Assembly: GCF_036108815.1 (NCBI RefSeq)
Contig: NZ_CP107985.1
Span: 3,968,001 to 4,032,000, forward strand
Length of the DNA: 64,000 bases
Reading direction: 5' to 3'
From: Streptomyces sp. NBC_00353
Lineage (GTDB): Bacteria; Actinomycetota; Actinomycetes; Streptomycetales; Streptomycetaceae
The notes under the pieces were generated by a model. It was not told the origin of the DNA, did not search any database, and saw only the letters and a list, made by a program, of their open reading frames with translations. Position numbers and translations under genes: made by a program. Positions within the stretch are counted from its first letter, which is position 1. The number at the start of each line of letters is the position of its first letter. Positions 44,703-52,415 of the stretch are shown here, one piece after another.

Positions 44703-45460
44703 CCGCCATGGTGAAGGCCGAGGGCGTCCACAAGTCCTTCGGCGCCGCGCACATCCTCAAGGGCATCGACCTGGAGGTCGCCCCGCGGGAGGTCTTCTGC
44801 CTGATCGGCCCGTCCGGTTCCGGCAAGTCGACGTTCCTGCGGTGCATCAACCACCTGGAGCAGATCAATGCCGGGCGGCTCTACGTCGACGGGCAGCTGG
44901 TGGGCTACCGCCAGAAGGGCGACAAGCTCTACGAGCTCAAGGACAGCGAGGTCGCCCTGAAGCGCCGCGACATCGGCATGGTCTTCCAGCGCTTCAACCT
45001 CTTCCCGCACATGACGGCCATCGAGAACGTCATGGAGGCACCCGTCCAGGTCAAGGGCGAGACGAAGGCCGTCGCCCGGGCCCGCGCCGAGCGGCTCCTG
45101 GACCGGGTCGGCCTGGGCGACAAGGCGAAGAACTACCCGTCGCAGCTCTCCGGCGGCCAGCAGCAGCGGGTGGCCATCGCCCGCGCCCTGGCCATGGAGC
45201 CGAAGCTGATGCTCTTCGACGAGCCGACGTCGGCGCTCGACCCGGAGCTGGTCGGCGACGTCCTGGACGTCATGCGCGGCCTCGCCGAGGACGGCATGAC
45301 GATGATCGTCGTGACCCACGAGATGGGCTTCGCCCGTGAGGTCGGCGATGCGCTGGTCTTCATGGACGACGGTGTGGTGGTCGAGTCGGGCCACCCGCGC
45401 GACGTACTGACCAACCCGCAGCACGACCGGACGAAGTCGTTCCTGTCGAAGGTGCTGTAG
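44699..45460 (+). CDS. Amino-acid ABC transporter ATP-binding protein
   Basis: A 253-residue ATPase of the polar amino-acid class. Walker A GPSGSGKST, Q-loop VFQRFNLFPHMT, signature LSGGQQQR, Walker B LMLFDEPTSALDPE and H-loop VTHEMGF are all intact. GGGAGG lies seven bases before the ATG at 44699, which overlaps the permease stop. It powers uptake by the importer encoded just upstream. Confidence 0.95.
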   Translation: MTAMVKAEGVHKSFGAAHILKGIDLEVAPREVFCLIGPSGSGKSTFLRCINHLEQINAGRLYVDGQLVGYRQKGDKLYELKDSEVALKRRDIGMVFQRFNLFPHMTAIENVMEAPVQVKGETKAVARARAERLLDRVGLGDKAKNYPSQLSGGQQQRVAIARALAMEPKLMLFDEPTSALDPELVGDVLDVMRGLAEDGMTMIVVTHEMGFAREVGDALVFMDDGVVVESGHPRDVLTNPQHDRTKSFLSKVL

Positions 45461-45478
45461 CGGTACGGGCATGACGAG

Positions 45479-45511
45479 AGGGCGGTACGGACGTGAAGTC
45501 CGTACCGCCCT
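45479..45511. terminator. Bidirectional terminator between the ABC operon and the anti-sigma-like gene
   Basis: Perfect 14-bp stem AGGGCGGTACGGAC / GTCCGTACCGCCCT with a GTGAA loop, followed by TTCTTC. It lies between the converging ATPase gene (ends 45460) and the gene ending at 45524. Confidence 0.85.
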
Positions 45512-45523
45512 TCTTCGTACCTG

Positions 45524-46291
45524 CTACCTCGTCAGCAGCTCCGGACTGAGCATCAGTGCACGCAACTGGGCCCGGGTGAGCGGCGTCGACTTCAGCAGCG
45601 GGCCCTGCGCCCGGTCACCGGTGAAGCCGGTGCTGTCGCGGACGGCCACCAGCCCGCCGTCCTCGAGGGTGAGCCGGGCGACGAGTTCGGACCCCCACCG
45701 AGGCGTGCCGTCATAGTTCATCGCGTCGCTCCAGATGGTGAGGATCCGGCCGTCCGGCAGCTCCTCACGTACGCAGTCGGCCGGGCGCGGCTCCCCGTTG
45801 GTCGGCTTGCAGATGTCCGCGGCCGGATCGAAACCGCCGAGCTTCTTGACGACGCTCTTCGCGTCCATGGTGCCGATGACGAGGTACCCGACGCCGCCGT
45901 CCCTGCGAACGGAGTACTGCCCGTCCAGCGGCCCCACCGGATGCTCCTTCGCCTGCGCGGCGGTGGCGTGTTTGATGATCACGGCGAGGGAGACCTGCTC
46001 GACCGAACCGACGCCCTTGGGCAACAGCTTGACCAGCTGCTTCGCCCGGCCGCTGTGCCCGGCCGACTCGGCGGGGGCACCCACCGAGGCGTTCTGCTCC
46101 TGCTTCGTCTGTGCAGCGAGTCCCGGGACCGCGACCGCTCCGGCCGCGACGACGGCGAATGCGGCCGCGACAACCGTGGCCCGGCGCCGCCATCGCACCC
46201 TGGCGGCTCTGGCGTACACCACCTCGGTGCTGATGACCGGCTGCCCCGCGTGCTCGGCGGCCCGCCCCAGCAGCTCCCTGACGTCGTTCAT
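45524..46291 (-). CDS. Membrane protein, putative anti-sigma partner of the ECF sigma factor
   Basis: A 255-residue protein: a cytoplasmic N-terminus of about 35 residues ending in RAARVRWRRR, one membrane helix (ATVVAAAFAVVAAGAVAVPGLAA) and an extracellular domain (VRRDGGVGYLVIGTMDAKSVVKKLGGF, CKPTNGEPRPADCVREELPDGR with two Cys). Its start overlaps the stop of the sigma gene (ATGA). This arrangement is typical for a membrane anti-sigma or sensor partner of SigE-type ECF sigma factors, but no zinc-finger anti-sigma domain is present, so the role is inferred from position and topology. Confidence 0.7.
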   Translation of the reverse strand: MNDVRELLGRAAEHAGQPVISTEVVYARAARVRWRRRATVVAAAFAVVAAGAVAVPGLAAQTKQEQNASVGAPAESAGHSGRAKQLVKLLPKGVGSVEQVSLAVIIKHATAAQAKEHPVGPLDGQYSVRRDGGVGYLVIGTMDAKSVVKKLGGFDPAADICKPTNGEPRPADCVREELPDGRILTIWSDAMNYDGTPRWGSELVARLTLEDGGLVAVRDSTGFTGDRAQGPLLKSTPLTRAQLRALMLSPELLTR

Positions 46292-46776
46292 ACGAGTTCC
46301 TCCGCCATCTCGGCGCGCAGCGCCGCCAACCCCCGAGCCGTATGGCTCTTGACCGTGTTCTCCCGCATCCCGAGCAGCTCGGCCGTGGCCTCGACGCTCA
46401 GGTCCTCCCAGTAGCGCAGCACCAGCACGGCACGCTGTTTGGCCGTGAGCCGGGCGAGGGCCGCCCGCACCGCAAGGCCGGTGTCCGTGTCGGGCGAGTC
46501 GCCCGCGCGGTCGGGCAGTTCGCCGTACGCCTGCTCGCGCCGCCAGAAGCGGCGGCGGGCGGCGATGAAGGTGTTGACCAGGGTCTTGCGCGCGTACGCC
46601 TCGATGTTGTCGAGCCGTCCGTACCGCCGTCCGCCGAGGACGACCTTCACGAGTGTCGACTGGACCAGATCCTCGGCCTCGTGCCGGTCGCCGCAGAGCA
46701 GATAGGCGCTGCGGAACAGTGCCGTACGCCTGCCTTCGACGAAGGCGTGCAGCGCGGCATCGTCATCGATCCGCAT
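46288..46776 (-). CDS. SigE-family ECF RNA polymerase sigma factor
   Basis: A 162-residue sigma factor. Region 2 is LFRSAYLLCGDRHEAEDLVQSTLVKVVLGGRRYGRLDNIEAYARKTLVNTFI, and region 4 is LTAKQRAVLVLRYWEDLSVEATAELLGMRENTVKSHTARGLAALR. It belongs to the SigE-like actinobacterial group often written as SigE family (not the classical cell-envelope sigE-cseABC). The ATG at 46776 has AAGGGG eight bases upstream; the GTG three codons earlier overlaps that site. It is coupled to the membrane protein gene downstream. Confidence 0.9.
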   Translation of the reverse strand: MRIDDDAALHAFVEGRRTALFRSAYLLCGDRHEAEDLVQSTLVKVVLGGRRYGRLDNIEAYARKTLVNTFIAARRRFWRREQAYGELPDRAGDSPDTDTGLAVRAALARLTAKQRAVLVLRYWEDLSVEATAELLGMRENTVKSHTARGLAALRAEMAEELV

Positions 46777-46869
46777 CGTCGACACCCCTTCCCGGGTCCG
46801 CGGGTGCGGACCGTCTCACCCTTCCAGTGCGCCGGGGCGCGCGGCGGGTTGCAGAGGTCGGACAAAAAG

Positions 46870-46905
46870 TCGGGGCGGTACGGACCGGAGTCCGTACCGC
46901 CCCGA
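46870..46905 (-). terminator. Terminator of the methyltransferase gene with a U-tract
   Basis: Perfect 16-bp stem TCGGGGCGGTACGGAC / GTCCGTACCGCCCCGA with a CGGA tetraloop. On the minus strand it is followed by CTTTTTG, a genuine U-tract, rare here. It lies 17 bases after the stop of the gene at 46922. Its stem core GGGCGGTACGGAC equals that of the terminator at 45479. Confidence 0.9.
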
Positions 46906-46921
46906 CGAGGGCATGCTGCCG

Positions 46922-47683
46922 CTACTTCACGGCGAGGACCAGGGCGTCCGAGGGCGAGGCCCAGACGGCCCGCGCCTCGCCGAAGCCGGCGGCGCGCAGC
47001 GTCTCTGCGTGCCACTGGGCGGACGGCATGTCGCCGTCCGCATGCTCGCCGTAGATCTTGTACCGTTCGGCGGTCGGTGCAGCGAGGACCGGGTCCTCGG
47101 CGGCGAGGGCCCACCAGTCCGTCCAGTCGAGGGCGCCCGCAGCCTTGGCGCGGTCCATGGCGGCGTGCCGGTGGGCGCGTTCGGCCGCGTTGATCCGGGG
47201 GGTCGCGGTGTCGATCATGCGGTCGGCATTCATGAACACCCCGCCGTCCCGGACGAGCCCGGCGAGTTGCCCGTAGAGCGTGGTGAGCGCTTCGCTGTGC
47301 AGCCAGTGCAGGGCGGTGGCGGTGAGGACGGCGTCGCACGTGTCGTGCGGCAGCCGCTCCACCCACTCAGGGTCCTTGAGATCTGCGGTGACGAAGGTGG
47401 CGCGCTCGTCGCCGGCGAAGGAACCGCGGGCGATGGCGAGCAGCGCGGGGTCGAGGTCGACGCCGGTACTGGTGGCCTCGGGGAACCGCTTGAGCAGCCG
47501 GTCCGTAATACTTCCCGTACCGCACGCGAGGTCGAGCACCCGTGGTTCGGGCCCCGCCACGGCCTCGACCATGTCCAGCATCACCCGGAACCGCTCCTCA
47601 CGGTCGGGCATGTACCACTCCTGCTGCCGGTCCCAGCTCTGCTGCCAGGCCTGCCAGTCGGTGCCCGCTGCTGTCTCCGTCAC
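46922..47683 (-). CDS. Class I SAM-dependent methyltransferase
   Basis: A 253-residue methyltransferase with motif I RVLDLACGTGSITD, the acidic residue in TGVDLDPALL, and motif IV-like DTCDAVLTATALHWLHSEALTTLYGQLAGLVRDGGVFM. A Trp/Gln-rich N-terminus (WQAWQQSWDRQQEWYMPDREERF) resembles small-molecule methyltransferases of unknown substrate. Divergent from the CGNR regulator. GGAGGGG precedes the start (GTG at 47683). Confidence 0.85.
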   Translation of the reverse strand: MTETAAGTDWQAWQQSWDRQQEWYMPDREERFRVMLDMVEAVAGPEPRVLDLACGTGSITDRLLKRFPEATSTGVDLDPALLAIARGSFAGDERATFVTADLKDPEWVERLPHDTCDAVLTATALHWLHSEALTTLYGQLAGLVRDGGVFMNADRMIDTATPRINAAERAHRHAAMDRAKAAGALDWTDWWALAAEDPVLAAPTAERYKIYGEHADGDMPSAQWHAETLRAAGFGEARAVWASPSDALVLAVK

Positions 47684-47720
47684 AAGAACCCCTCCAATGT
47701 AATACCCTGAAACTGCAATC

Positions 47721-47795
47721 GCCTATTACTTCGATCGCCGCACGACGACCCTAGACCGACCCGGTAAGGACTACAAGTGGAACTGGCCTATTACT
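47721..47795. repeat. Ten-base direct repeat GCCTATTACT
   Basis: GCCTATTACT occurs at 47721-47730 in the divergent promoter region and again at 47786-47795 just inside the CGNR gene. The first copy also forms an inverted pair with GTAATA at 47699-47704. These may be binding sites of the CGNR regulator, or chance. Confidence 0.3.
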
Positions 47796-48406
47796 CGGAC
47801 TATGCGGTGCGCCTGGTCAACACCGAGGAGCCGGCCCGCAACAAGGACGTCCTCACCTCCGTCGAGGCGGTCCGCGAGCTGTTCGGCGCCAATGCGCAGG
47901 CCGCGAGGCGCGCCACCGACGCGGACGTGACCCGCTTCCGGTCGGTACGGGCACGGCTGCGCGCCGTCTTCGAAGCGGCCGACAGCGGCGACGAGACGCT
48001 CGCCGTCGACCTGCTGAACTCGCTGCTGCTGGAGTTCCCGGTCAGCCCGCAGATCTCCGGCCACGACACCCGTGACGAGGACGGCAAACCGGACTGGCAC
48101 ATGCACCTGGCCGACCACCCGTCGAACGCGACGGCCGGATACACCGCCATCGCGGCGATGGGGCTCGCCTTCCACCTCACGTCCTACGGCGTGGACCGGC
48201 TCGGCCTTTGCGAGGCGGCACCGTGCCGCAACGCGTATCTCGACACCTCGACCAACCGGTCCCGCCGCTACTGCTCGGACCGCTGCGCGACCCGCGCCAA
48301 TGTGGCCGCCTACCGGGCCCGCAAACGTCTGGAGGCGGAGCGCACGGCCGACACCGGCCGCAGCGCGGTCACAGCCCAGCCCAGCACCCCGAGCACCGAC
48401 TTCTGA
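47777..48406 (+). CDS. CGNR zinc-finger domain protein (regulator)
   Basis: A 209-residue protein of the CGNR family (ABATE domain followed by a zinc finger). The N-terminus holds YAVRLVNTEEP and the DXD-like acid patches. The C-terminal finger reads GLCEAAPCRNAYLDTSTNRSRRYCSDRCATRANVAAYRARK, with Cys pairs at C..C and C..C and the CGNR position here C-R-N-A. It is probably a transcription factor. The start GTG has TAAGGA upstream. Its last 97 bases overlap the 3' end of sodX on the other strand. Confidence 0.85.
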   Translation: MELAYYSDYAVRLVNTEEPARNKDVLTSVEAVRELFGANAQAARRATDADVTRFRSVRARLRAVFEAADSGDETLAVDLLNSLLLEFPVSPQISGHDTRDEDGKPDWHMHLADHPSNATAGYTAIAAMGLAFHLTSYGVDRLGLCEAAPCRNAYLDTSTNRSRRYCSDRCATRANVAAYRARKRLEAERTADTGRSAVTAQPSTPSTDF

Positions 48407-48756
48407 TCCTTCCTCAGCGGCCGGTAGCGGACCCGGACCCTGGCCAGCACCAGCTCCTCGGGCACCGTCCCGTAATCCGTGCTGTCCCCGCCCGCGAACG
48501 TGTTGTCGCCCAGCACCCACCAGCCGCCCGCACGGCGCTCGACGGCCCGTTTGACGACCAACAGGTCCTGCTGGAACGGATGGCGCAGAATCACCACGTC
48601 ACCCGGGCGCACCGGCGCACCGTACTGCACGAGCAGCCAGTCCCCGTGGTGCAGCGTGGGCACCATCGAAGGCCCCGTCACCTCCACCACCTGGAACGGC
48701 ACTCGCGCCGCCAGCCCGCGCGTGGCCTCCTGTGTCAGCTCCGGCCCCTCCGGCAT
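48310..48756 (-). CDS. sodX: Nickel superoxide dismutase maturation protease
   Basis: A 148-residue S24/S26-type signal-peptidase-like protease that removes the 14-residue leader from pro-SodN. The Ser-Lys dyad is visible in VEVTGPSMVPTLHHGD (Ser) and DLLVVKRAVE (Lys), with the family motif VLGDNTFAGGDSTDYGTV. There is no membrane anchor, so it acts in the cytoplasm. The ATG at 48756 has GGGGAGGTG upstream; an in-frame ATG at 48828 is an alternative. It is divergent from sodN, with which it functions. Its 3' end lies antisense to the CGNR gene for 97 bases. Confidence 0.93.
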   Translation of the reverse strand: MPEGPELTQEATRGLAARVPFQVVEVTGPSMVPTLHHGDWLLVQYGAPVRPGDVVILRHPFQQDLLVVKRAVERRAGGWWVLGDNTFAGGDSTDYGTVPEELVLARVRVRYRPLRKDQKSVLGVLGWAVTALRPVSAVRSASRRLRAR

Positions 48757-48934
48757 TTCCGGCACCTCCCCGGTCCGTTCAGTACACCGTCCCGCATACC
48801 GTTCCGTACATTCGGCCACTGGTCCCATCCTCACCCTGGACTTTTGGCCTAAGCCCATGGGGGCACCCACAAAAACGCGTCCCTCACGGAGTAATGTCCC
48901 ACCTGAGAAGACGATCACGAGGAAGGACAGCTCA

Positions 48935-49330
48935 ATGCTTTCCCGCCTGTTTGCCCCCAAGGTGAAGGTCAGCGCCCACTGCGACCTGCCCTGCGGCGTG
49001 TACGACCCGGCCCAGGCCCGCATCGAGGCGGAGTCCGTCAAGGCCGTCCAGGAGAAGTTCCAGGCCAACGAGGACCCGCACTTCCGGGCCCGCGCGGTGG
49101 TCATCAAGGAGCAGCGCGCCGAGCTCGCGAAGCACCACATCTCGGTGCTGTGGAGCGACTACTTCAAGCCCCCGCACTTCGAGAAGTACCCGGAGCTGCA
49201 CCAGCTGGTCAACGACGCCCTGAAGGCGCTGTCGGCCGCGAAGGCCTCCACCGACCCGGCGACGGGCCAGAAGGCGCTGGACTACATCGCCGAGATCGAC
49301 AAGATCTTCTGGGAGACCAAGAAGGCTTGA
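48935..49330 (+). CDS. sodN: Nickel-containing superoxide dismutase
   Basis: The 131-residue precursor matches Streptomyces SodN. Residues 1-14 are the leader; cleavage after Ala14 exposes HCDLPCGVY, the nickel hook, in which His15, Cys16 and Cys20 (His1, Cys2 and Cys6 of the mature enzyme) bind Ni. The four-helix remainder (IEAESVKAVQEKFQ, RAELAKHHISVLWSDYFKPPHFEKYPELHQLV) is intact. It converts superoxide to O2 and H2O2 as a cytoplasmic hexamer. GGAAGGA lies seven bases before the ATG. In S. coelicolor sodN is expressed with nickel, and a sodF-derived small RNA pairs with its 5' end; the same leader region here should be compared. Confidence 0.98.
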   Translation: MLSRLFAPKVKVSAHCDLPCGVYDPAQARIEAESVKAVQEKFQANEDPHFRARAVVIKEQRAELAKHHISVLWSDYFKPPHFEKYPELHQLVNDALKALSAAKASTDPATGQKALDYIAEIDKIFWETKKA

Positions 49331-49381
49331 TCGCCGCTTCCGGGCGGTTCGACCTGCTGCCACGCAGGCCGAGGCAGCAAC

Positions 49382-49420
49382 CAGAAGGGCCCAACCGGCC
49401 TTGCCGGTCGGGCCCTTCTG
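49382..49420. terminator. Bidirectional terminator between sodN and the MFS gene
   Basis: An 18-bp stem with one mismatch (CAGAAGGGCCC.ACCGGC with its complement) and a 3-nt loop, 52 bases after sodN and 29 bases from the end of the converging MFS gene. Confidence 0.8.
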
Positions 49421-49448
49421 CAGTGCGGAGACCGCTCGGGAGACAGGA

Positions 49449-50930
49449 TCAGGGGGTGCGCCCCGCTCTCCCGAGGAAGGCCCCCGCGAGCAGCGAACCG
49501 GCCAGCACGAGCGCCGAGTTGACCAGGATCGCGACGGTGACCCCGGACAGGACGCCATGGGGGCCGGTGTCGCCGAGTGCGGTCATCCGGGCGGCCGCGA
49601 TCGCGCTCATGACCGGGATGCCCATGGTGATACCGACCTGCTGGGTCATCGTGGCGAGCCCGGTGGCCAGGCCCTGTTCGGCGTCAGGGAGGCCGGAGGT
49701 GGCGGTGACCATGAACCCGACGATCATCAGCATGTTGCCGATGCCGCCGACGAACGTGGCCGCGAGCAGCAGCCAGATCCAGGCCCCCGACGTGCCGAGC
49801 GCGGCCAGGGCGAGGGTGGCGGCGGCCTGGACGGCACCGCCGGTGACGATGGTCGTCCGGTTGCCGTAGCGGCCGACCGCTCGCCCGCCGAGCGTGCCGC
49901 CGATCACGGTGCCGACGCCCAGGACACCGAAGGCGAGACCCGTGGTGAGGGGCGTGTAGCCGAGCACTTCCTGCAGGTAGAGGGTGAGCAGGAAGACGAG
50001 TGAGGTCTCGGTGACGAAGGCGATCAGTCCGGCGGTGTTGCCCCAGATGACGCTGCGCCGCTTCAGGATCCGCACGGGCACGAGCGGGGTGGCGGCCCGC
50101 TTCTCGACCGACCAGAAGGCGACGAGGAGGGCGACGCCCGCCAGAAGTGCGCCCAGGGTGGCGGGTGTGGTCCAGCCGGTCCGGCCCGCCTGGGTGAGCC
50201 CGAAGACCAGTGCGAGGAGTCCGCCGGTGACGGTCACGGCGCCGGGAATGTCCAGCTTCGGCCGCCTGGTGGGGCGTGAGTCGGTGATGACGGACGGGGC
50301 GAGGACGAGGACCAGGAGAGCGACGGGGGCGTTGATGAAGAAGGCCCAGCGCCAGGAGAGCAGGTCGGTGAGCAGCCCGCCGAGGATGGCCCCGGCGGTG
50401 AACCCGGCGGACATCAGGGCGCCGTTGAGGCCGAGGGCGCGTTCGCGCAGCGGGCCTTCCTTGAAGGCGGTCGTCAGCAGGGCGAGCCCTGCCGGGGTGA
50501 CGGCCGCGGTGGCAAGGCCCTGCAACACCCGTGCCGCAAGGAGGACTTCGGGCGAGGTGGCGAGTCCACCGAGGAGGGAGGCGGCGCCGAGCACGGCCAT
50601 ACCGCCCAGGAACAGCCGCTTGCGGCCGACGATGTCGGCCACGCGGCCGAAGAGGAGCGTGAAGCCTGCGGCGGCGAGCGCGAAGGCGGTGGCGATCCAC
50701 TGGAGGTCCGTGAGGGCGAAGCCGAGCCCCTCACCGACGGCCGGCAGCGCGACATTCAGGATCGAGAAGTCCACCGCGATCATGAACTGGGCGCCGAGCA
50801 GCAGGGCGAGGACGAGCTTCTGCCGCCCGGTCATGCGGGCCTCGGACTGCGGGAAGGCGGTACCGGCGGCCGGGGTGGCGGCGGCACCCTCGGCGACAGC
50901 CGGTGAGGGGGTCGTGCTGGGTACGGACAT
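49449..50930 (-). CDS. DHA2-type MFS drug exporter (14 helices)
   Basis: A 493-residue major facilitator protein. It shows the first-helix motif FMIAVDFSILNVALPAVGEGLGF, motif A FGRVADIVGRKRLFLGG, motif C-like LNGALMSAGFTAGAILGGLLTDLLSWRWAFFINAP, and about 14 hydrophobic segments, the EmrB/QacA class driven by proton exchange. The substrate is unknown, probably a drug or dye. It is divergent from the TetR gene, with TTAACGG-N10-CCGTTAA between them, which fits repressor-controlled efflux. Confidence 0.9.
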   Translation of the reverse strand: MSVPSTTPSPAVAEGAAATPAAGTAFPQSEARMTGRQKLVLALLLGAQFMIAVDFSILNVALPAVGEGLGFALTDLQWIATAFALAAAGFTLLFGRVADIVGRKRLFLGGMAVLGAASLLGGLATSPEVLLAARVLQGLATAAVTPAGLALLTTAFKEGPLRERALGLNGALMSAGFTAGAILGGLLTDLLSWRWAFFINAPVALLVLVLAPSVITDSRPTRRPKLDIPGAVTVTGGLLALVFGLTQAGRTGWTTPATLGALLAGVALLVAFWSVEKRAATPLVPVRILKRRSVIWGNTAGLIAFVTETSLVFLLTLYLQEVLGYTPLTTGLAFGVLGVGTVIGGTLGGRAVGRYGNRTTIVTGGAVQAAATLALAALGTSGAWIWLLLAATFVGGIGNMLMIVGFMVTATSGLPDAEQGLATGLATMTQQVGITMGIPVMSAIAAARMTALGDTGPHGVLSGVTVAILVNSALVLAGSLLAGAFLGRAGRTP

Positions 50931-50955
50931 GGGTGCCCTTCCTCAGGCAGACGTT

Positions 50956-50979
50956 TTAACGGTCCTGTAGTTCCGTTAA
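50956..50979. promoter_or_regulatory. Inverted repeat between the MFS and TetR genes
   Basis: TTAACGG-N10-CCGTTAA, a perfect 7-bp inverted repeat in the 101-base divergent intergenic region. It is a likely TetR operator controlling both promoters. Confidence 0.65.
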
Positions 50980-51031
50980 GATGGCGTCACCGTAACAGAG
51001 GAACTCCCTCTAATGAAACTGGAGACCCGTT

Positions 51032-51643
51032 ATGACTTCCGAGGGTGTGGAACCGGGCACCGTCCGGCCCGGTGGACGTACCGCCCGGGTACGGGAGTCC
51101 GTCCTGCGGGCGGCGGGGGACGCCCTGGCCGAACACGGCTTCGACGGCCTCGACCTCGCCGATGTCGCCCGTCGCGCCGAGGTCGGCAAGACGACCGTCT
51201 ACCGGCGCTGGTCCACCACCACCGGCCTGATCGCCGATCTGCTCGACGACATGGCCGAGCAGTCCACCCCGCGTACGGACACGGGTTCGCTCATCGAGGA
51301 CCTCAAGGCCAATGCGCGGCTCGTCGTGAAGACCCTGTCCGATCCGCGCCAGGGCGCCCTGTTCAAGTCGGTGATCGCCGCGGCGACATGCGACGCGCGC
51401 ACGGCCGAGTCACTGCACCGCTTCTACGCGATCCGCGTCGAGGAATGGGCGGCCTGCGTCACCCAGGCCCTGGAACGCGGGGAGCTGCCCGCAGGCACGG
51501 ACCCCGGCGAGGTGATCCGTGCCGTCTCGGCGCCGCTCTACTACCGCCTGCTGGCCGCCGGCGGCCCGCTCGACACGGCGGCCGCCGACCGCGCGGCCGA
51601 GGCGGCGGCCGCGGCGGCACGGGCAGGGGTGTACGTGAGGTGA
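51032..51643 (+). CDS. TetR/AcrR-family repressor
   Basis: A 203-residue TetR protein with an N-terminal HTH (RESVLRAAGDALAEHGFDGLDLADVARRAEVGKTTVYRRWSTTTGLIADLLDDMAEQ) and a ligand domain typical of the TetR_C group, ending in an Ala-rich helix. GGAGA precedes the ATG. It probably represses itself and the divergent MFS exporter through the TTAACGG palindrome. The inducer is unknown. Confidence 0.9.
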   Translation: MTSEGVEPGTVRPGGRTARVRESVLRAAGDALAEHGFDGLDLADVARRAEVGKTTVYRRWSTTTGLIADLLDDMAEQSTPRTDTGSLIEDLKANARLVVKTLSDPRQGALFKSVIAAATCDARTAESLHRFYAIRVEEWAACVTQALERGELPAGTDPGEVIRAVSAPLYYRLLAAGGPLDTAAADRAAEAAAAAARAGVYVR

Positions 51644-51698
51644 GGCGCCGCATGACGCGGTGCGCGGGTGCACGGTGCGCGTCGGTCAGGGGCCGGCG

Positions 51699-52316
51699 TC
51701 ACCGGTACCTGCGCAGACGTGCCGCCCAGGGGTGGTCGGCACCGTGCGCCAGGGTGATGGTCTCGGTCAGCCAGGCACGTTGGTCGGCGGTCAGGACCCG
51801 CAGCGCCGTTGTGAAGTCCTCCTCGTCCTTGGGACGCCGGGACTTCGCCTTGTACAGGAGCTGCACATGCAGGGCCAGGTACGGGACGCCGTCCTCCGAG
51901 ACCCGGCCCAGCCGGTCGAGCGGGAGGCGGATGCGGGTGTCGCGGCGGAACGCCCAGTCGGTGCCGTCCGCCTCGTCGAGCATGAGCTGGATGCGCCAGG
52001 GCTCGTCGGGACCCGGCCGGCACCAGATGTCGTGGACCCCGTGCGGGAGGATCTCGCCCGGGAGCCACGGGCGCAGGGCGCCGGGCGGGTCGGCGGCCCA
52101 CCACTCCCAGCCGGCGAGCACCTGCTGGGCGGTGAGCTGGTCGCGGCGGAGCAGCGTGACGTCGATGTCGGCGTGGTCGCGGAAGGCGTGGCCGACCGCC
52201 AGCTCGACCGCGTAGCCGCCCGCGATCCACCAAGGGGTGCGCAGCGGGGCGAAGCGGCGGGCGACCTCGGCGAGCGGGGCCGGGTCCCAGGGTCCCCAGG
52301 GGGTTTCTGTACGCAT
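51699..52316 (-). CDS. ANT(2'')-like nucleotidyltransferase
   Basis: A 205-residue protein resembling aminoglycoside 2''-nucleotidyltransferases and lincosamide nucleotidyltransferases: WWIAGGYAVELAVGHAFRDHADIDVTLLRRD holds the GG loop and the metal-binding Asp pair (Asp50 and Asp52). LHVQLLYKAKSRRPKDEEDF supplies a third acidic region. Such enzymes transfer AMP from ATP to an antibiotic. Resistance cannot be claimed from sequence alone, since chromosomal homologues often have unknown substrates. It ends close to, and converges on, the TetR gene. Confidence 0.78.
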   Translation of the reverse strand: MRTETPWGPWDPAPLAEVARRFAPLRTPWWIAGGYAVELAVGHAFRDHADIDVTLLRRDQLTAQQVLAGWEWWAADPPGALRPWLPGEILPHGVHDIWCRPGPDEPWRIQLMLDEADGTDWAFRRDTRIRLPLDRLGRVSEDGVPYLALHVQLLYKAKSRRPKDEEDFTTALRVLTADQRAWLTETITLAHGADHPWAARLRRYR

Positions 52317-52415
52317 GGCTGCCGTTCCGTCCCTTCGGTCCGGTCGGACCGCCGACCCGTTCGCCGTCGGCTCCCCGGTCGTCGGTACTCGGTCGTCGGT
52401 CGTGCCGTCCGACGG

